DNA from: Pomphorhynchus laevis
Lineage: Eukaryota > Acanthocephala > Palaeacanthocephala > Echinorhynchida > Pomphorhynchidae
Length of the DNA: 64,000 nucleotides
Direction: 5' to 3'
NCBI GenBank assembly: GCA_012934845.2
Contig: WNNJ02002146.1
Span: 19,316 to 83,315, forward strand
The notes below the pieces were generated by a model. The model did not search any database, was not told the DNA's origin, and worked only from the letters and a program-made list of their open reading frames with translations. Numbering within the stretch: position 1 is the first letter of the stretch; the number at the start of each line of letters is the position of its first letter. A program made the position numbers and the translations under genes. Of the stretch, positions 62,281-64,000 are shown one piece after another.

Positions 62281-62690
62281 GTAAGTAAAAAATAACGAAT
62301 ATAAAAATTGAAACAAATATGAATTTATTAATTATTACTGGATAAAAGCACTAGAATGTAAGGATATCGTGTCTACACTCTCTTATATTCTGTAGTTCTG
62401 TTGGACACGTCAAACTTGCCGAATAGAAAACAAATGACTTGAGCGAAAAAGAATAGTAAGTTTACCCTCGAACATCACATGCCGGAGAGCAAAACATAAT
62501 CCGCATAGTTTTGTGGATTCGATATATTTTTCTCTGGTTCCACTAAAACGAAACTAAGTAATAACTGATTTTTGAAAAATTAAAAGATCCCAATTCCTAG
62601 TCGTGAAGCACCAAAGAGCCGAAAACACATTATATGTAAAGTGTAAATGTTCCTAATTTAACATTATGGATATATTAAATCGCATTTTAC
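62281..62690. other. start of PC2 intron after exon 9
   Basis: A GTAAGT donor at 62281. No P-domain exon was found between here and the window end. Confidence 0.5.
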
Positions 62691-64000
62691 TATGATAGGG
62701 TAAGTTGTATAATAGACAGTTATTGTAATACAAAATACTATAATCGTACAATAAATGTTAATAATAACAATAGAAAATATACATTAACCATAAACTTCAA
62801 TAATAAATGTATAGATAACATAAATATAGGTAAACTTTTAAATAATTCTAAAAGTAAAGAAATAAAAGGGTTAGATTTAAGTAAATATATTCCTAAAATA
62901 AGGTATAAACTCCTACCACCATTAGGAACGAAAAATTTGTAATTATAATAAAGAATTAAAATCAATATGTAACGATAATATTAGAAACATAATGGAAACA
63001 GAATGCAATTGTAAAAATCTTAGTTTTTGATAAAATAAATGAACATATATGTATCCATAATCTAGAATTAATTGAAAATTGTAAATTAAGAAAGCTGCTA
63101 TCAAATGTGTATAAATATAGATTAAATAATAACAACGACAAAAATAAAATTTACAATTCGTTATATAATAACTTAAATGATTACTTTAGTAAGCTGATTA
63201 ATAGTGAAAGCTCGAATATATCTAAGATAAAAATTTGGAAAGATTATATATTTGATAAAATTAAAAATAAAATGAAAATAACAAACAATTATAAAAGGAA
63301 AGATAAAATTAATAAAGATATGTATAAAGAACTTACTAAATAAAAGGATAACTATATAATAACAACTATTGATAAAGCTAGTAATAACTTTGTCTTCATA
63401 TGCAAAAAGCTTTATTATGATATACTAATGAAAGAGGTTAATTCTAATGATTTAAATGTAAATCCAACATATGAACGTAGTGAGTTGAGTTTTGAAAAAA
63501 TTATTACAAGTCATTGTTCTATAATGGATAAAAATGGTATAAAGGTTGAATCAGATAATAAAACAATACCTATATTATGTTGGAATCCAAAATTACATAA
63601 CATAAAATTCTATAAAACCTAGGTTCATATGCAGTGCTTTTAAATGTACATAAAAACCACTTTCTGTTTATAAAAATAAAATACTTAAAGTAATTAAATA
63701 ACACTTCAAAAAATATTGCAAGGTAATCGAAATTAATACTGGTATAAAACACTATTTCAGTATTAATTCTACAAAAGAATTTTTAGAACAGACAAAAGGA
63801 ATAAATTTTCGGAATATAAATACGCACGATTTTAGTACGCTTTATACAAATATAGATTTAGCAGATATTAAAGAAGCGTTAGTAAAATTAATTAATTTTA
63901 GAATTTATTCAGAATATAAATACGTACCATAAGGTTGAATCAGATAATAAAACTATACCTATATTATTTAGAGAAATTAATATTTCTTAATTAATTTCTT
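62690..64000 (+). mobile_element. Penelope-like retroelement, N-terminal and early RT region, runs off the window
   Basis: Plus-strand segments in order: KYIPKIRYKLLPPLG (about 62885), a Cys/His region with ECNCKNL and HICIHNLELIENCKLRKLLS (about 63000-63100), NNLNDYFSKLI, TIDKASNNFVFICKKLYYD (about 63370), IPILCWNPKLH (about 63570) and HDFSTLYTNIDLADIKEALV (about 63830). The C-x-C...H...'N.KLR.LL' stretch followed by 'DK..NFVF.CKKYY', 'P.LYW.PKLHK' and 'FSTLYT.IP' is the Penelope-like RT signature. It is broken, with several interruptions, and the catalytic YxDD and any GIY-YIG endonuclease lie beyond the window. It sits in PC2's next intron. Confidence 0.85.

Overview
The window is nuclear DNA from an invertebrate animal. 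It is strongly AT-rich, the host genes are split by GT-AG introns, and the intergenic and intronic DNA is packed with non-LTR retrotransposons (LINEs), Penelope-like retroelements and tandem satellites. The phylum cannot be fixed from sequence alone. Many introns are only 43-47 bp while others are several kb, and the gene set (a PC2-type neuropeptide convertase, a gamma-secretase subunit, a SUMO E1 subunit) fits a protostome such as a nematode, a flatworm or an arthropod.

Three host genes can be rebuilt from short exons whose splice phases agree at every junction. (1) On the minus strand, 18195 to 7631, is SUMO-activating enzyme subunit 1 (SAE1/AOS1), apparently complete in seven exons (302 aa). 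(2) On the plus strand, 43745 to 45154, is presenilin enhancer 2 (PEN-2), complete in three exons (101 aa). (3) On the plus strand, about 49804 to 62280 and continuing past the window, is prohormone convertase 2 (PC2), with the whole subtilisin-like catalytic domain in nine exons. Its P domain is not in the window.

Layout: 1-600, possible minus-strand exons of an unidentified gene; 600-1745, two LINE fragments and a foldback; 2.4-3.6 kb, a 228-bp satellite; 7.6-18.2 kb, SAE1, whose introns hold a foldback element and a 175-bp repeat array; 18.5-23.0 kb, a 360-bp satellite beginning about 300 bp upstream of the SAE1 start; 23-39.3 kb, a dense LINE graveyard (a nearly full-length RTE element with target-site duplications, three copies of one L2/CR1-like family, a CR1-like element and several RT scraps); 39.5-43.2 kb, repeated Penelope-like C-terminal and 3' tail pieces; 43.7-45.2 kb, PEN-2; 45.8-47.0 kb, a LINE endonuclease remnant, followed by a hammerhead ribozyme motif at 47.26 kb; 49.8-62.3 kb, PC2, whose introns carry a three-copy repeat, a 165-bp satellite, a hAT-type MITE and two LINE fragments; 62.7-64.0 kb, the first part of a Penelope-like reverse transcriptase.

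The most interesting thread is RNA structural. A hammerhead core with every invariant nucleotide lies at 47261-47290, and hammerhead-like or degenerate cores recur in several unrelated repeat contexts (8.1, 9.2, 15.5-16.4, 43.1 and 51-52 kb). This fits the known link between hammerhead motifs and Penelope-like elements, of which the window has several.
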